Program-made: the position numbers and the translations under genes
Source of the DNA: Rhizobium sp. NZLR1
GTDB lineage: Bacteria; Pseudomonadota; Alphaproteobacteria; Rhizobiales; Rhizobiaceae
Assembly: GCF_017357385.1 (NCBI RefSeq)
Contig: NZ_CP071635.1
Location: forward strand, 1-64,000
DNA length: 64,000 nt
Reading direction: 5' to 3'
Shown here: piece after piece, positions 63,493-64,000 of the stretch
Layout of the letters: each line of letters begins with the position of its first letter
Numbering within the stretch: the first letter of the stretch is position 1
Notes under the pieces: generated by a model
What the model was told of the DNA's origin: nothing
Seen by the model: only the letters and a program-made list of their open reading frames with translations
The model's database searches: none

Positions 63493-64000
63493 GTGAAAAA
63501 AGTGCAGCGCAGCTTTGCCGTCGAGTACAAATCAGGTCGGCGAAAACTCAATTCTAAACCGAATTCGATTTGGGGAGACACGGATCTCAAGTCCGTCGCG
63601 CAAGATCTGCAAGACGAGGCAATGCCATTTCTTTCGGCAGCGCCTCGGGCTAGCAGCAGCGAGATGCTTTTACCCGGAGAGCAGACCGGGCCGATGTTGA
63701 CACTGCCGATCGGGCAGGAGACAAAGGCAGCGGCTTTACAGGAGACCATAATGGCCGACGAAAACGATACGATGACCAATGCTGACACGCCGGTCGCCGC
63801 GGCGCCCGATGTACCGAAGAAGGTGCGCAAACCTCGCGCCAACAAGGCGGTGCCTGCAACGGCCTCAGCCGCCGTTTCGGCGGAGCCGGCAGTTGCTTCG
63901 GGTGCCGCAGCTGGCAAGCAGAAGAGAGGCCGCAGGCCAAAGGCTGACGAAGGTACGGTGAGTGCCAAGCGTGCGCCCGTCAAACGCGCTCCGAAGGCTA
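63493..64000 (+). CDS. SyrB-family protein (partial, runs off right edge)
   Basis: The frame reads VQRSFAVEYKSGRRKLNSKP, NSIWGDTDLKSVAQDLQDEA, then MADENDTMTNADTPVAAAPD followed by an Ala/Lys/Pro-rich basic region with RKPRANKA and GRRPKAD AT-hook-like runs. This is the SyrB-type layout of rhizobial regulators linked to symbiotic (syrM-related) control in Sinorhizobium. The start is uncertain: GTG 63493, an earlier TTG, or ATG 63751, which would match short SyrB proteins. No stop before the window ends. Confidence 0.7.
   Translation, partial: MKKVQRSFAVEYKSGRRKLNSKPNSIWGDTDLKSVAQDLQDEAMPFLSAAPRASSSEMLLPGEQTGPMLTLPIGQETKAAALQETIMADENDTMTNADTPVAAAPDVPKKVRKPRANKAVPATASAAVSAEPAVASGAAAGKQKRGRRPKADEGTVSAKRAPVKRAPKA

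Overview
The window looks like a stretch of a large accessory or symbiotic plasmid from a Rhizobium of the etli/phaseoli/leguminosarum type. The evidence is GC-rich alphaproteobacterial coding, a thiCOSGE operon with a TPP riboswitch in the arrangement known from R. etli plasmids, acdS beside its Lrp-type regulator, a SyrB-family protein, a NifA/sigma-54 promoter on a truncated fixA, a Ku remnant, and many worn insertion sequences. No replication or transfer genes are visible.

Layout. 1-1056 holds broken genes. 1057-4164 is a glycine-betaine-type ABC transporter (ATPase, permease, binding protein), followed by two small genes (4235-4919) and a complete IS5-type element (about 5013-6120). 6183-8309 carries a small gene, a Tn3 transposase scrap and divergent acdS/acdR. 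8482-8840 is a duplicated piece of thiE-thiG, whose intact copy lies 42 kb away. 9034-22076 is a coherent aromatic catabolic island: FAD monooxygenase, MarR regulator, LigM-like tetrahydrofolate-dependent O-demethylase, methylene-THF reductase, a Liv-type uptake system, formyl-THF deformylase, maleylacetate reductase, hydroxyquinol dioxygenase and a tautomerase. Three copies of one inverted-repeat operator tie its transcription units together. 22077-23133 is debris, including a Ku fragment. 23279-25209 is an unknown protein paired with an HTH-ImmA/IrrE protease. 25479-26733 holds an MFS fragment, an exported protein and IS6 debris. 27044-38417 is a second catabolic locus: a HisD-like dehydrogenase, an XRE-cupin regulator, a Liv-type transporter with a frameshifted livM, and hydantoinase/oxoprolinase subunits A and B.

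The most unusual part is 39722-42636, on the minus strand. A NifA-type promoter with a truncated fixA is followed by a short glutamyl-tRNA-reductase-like gene, a 52-codon ORF overlapping its neighbours on both sides, and an ATP-grasp ligase. Rhizobia make haem precursors with ALA synthase, so a GluTR-like enzyme here points to tRNA- or glutamate-dependent specialised metabolism, possibly expressed in nodules.

42948-45628 is IS-rich. 45979-48655 is an AbiE-type toxin-antitoxin pair plus a frameshifted third gene. 48868-49602 is an SDR oxidoreductase, and 49794-50033 an extra rpsU. 50319-54915 is the thiamine operon. The remainder holds an exported protein, an orphan sugar/rhizopine-type binding protein, a small HTH protein, a cysteine-synthase-like enzyme, an ACT-domain protein, regulator remnants and a SyrB-like gene running off the right edge.
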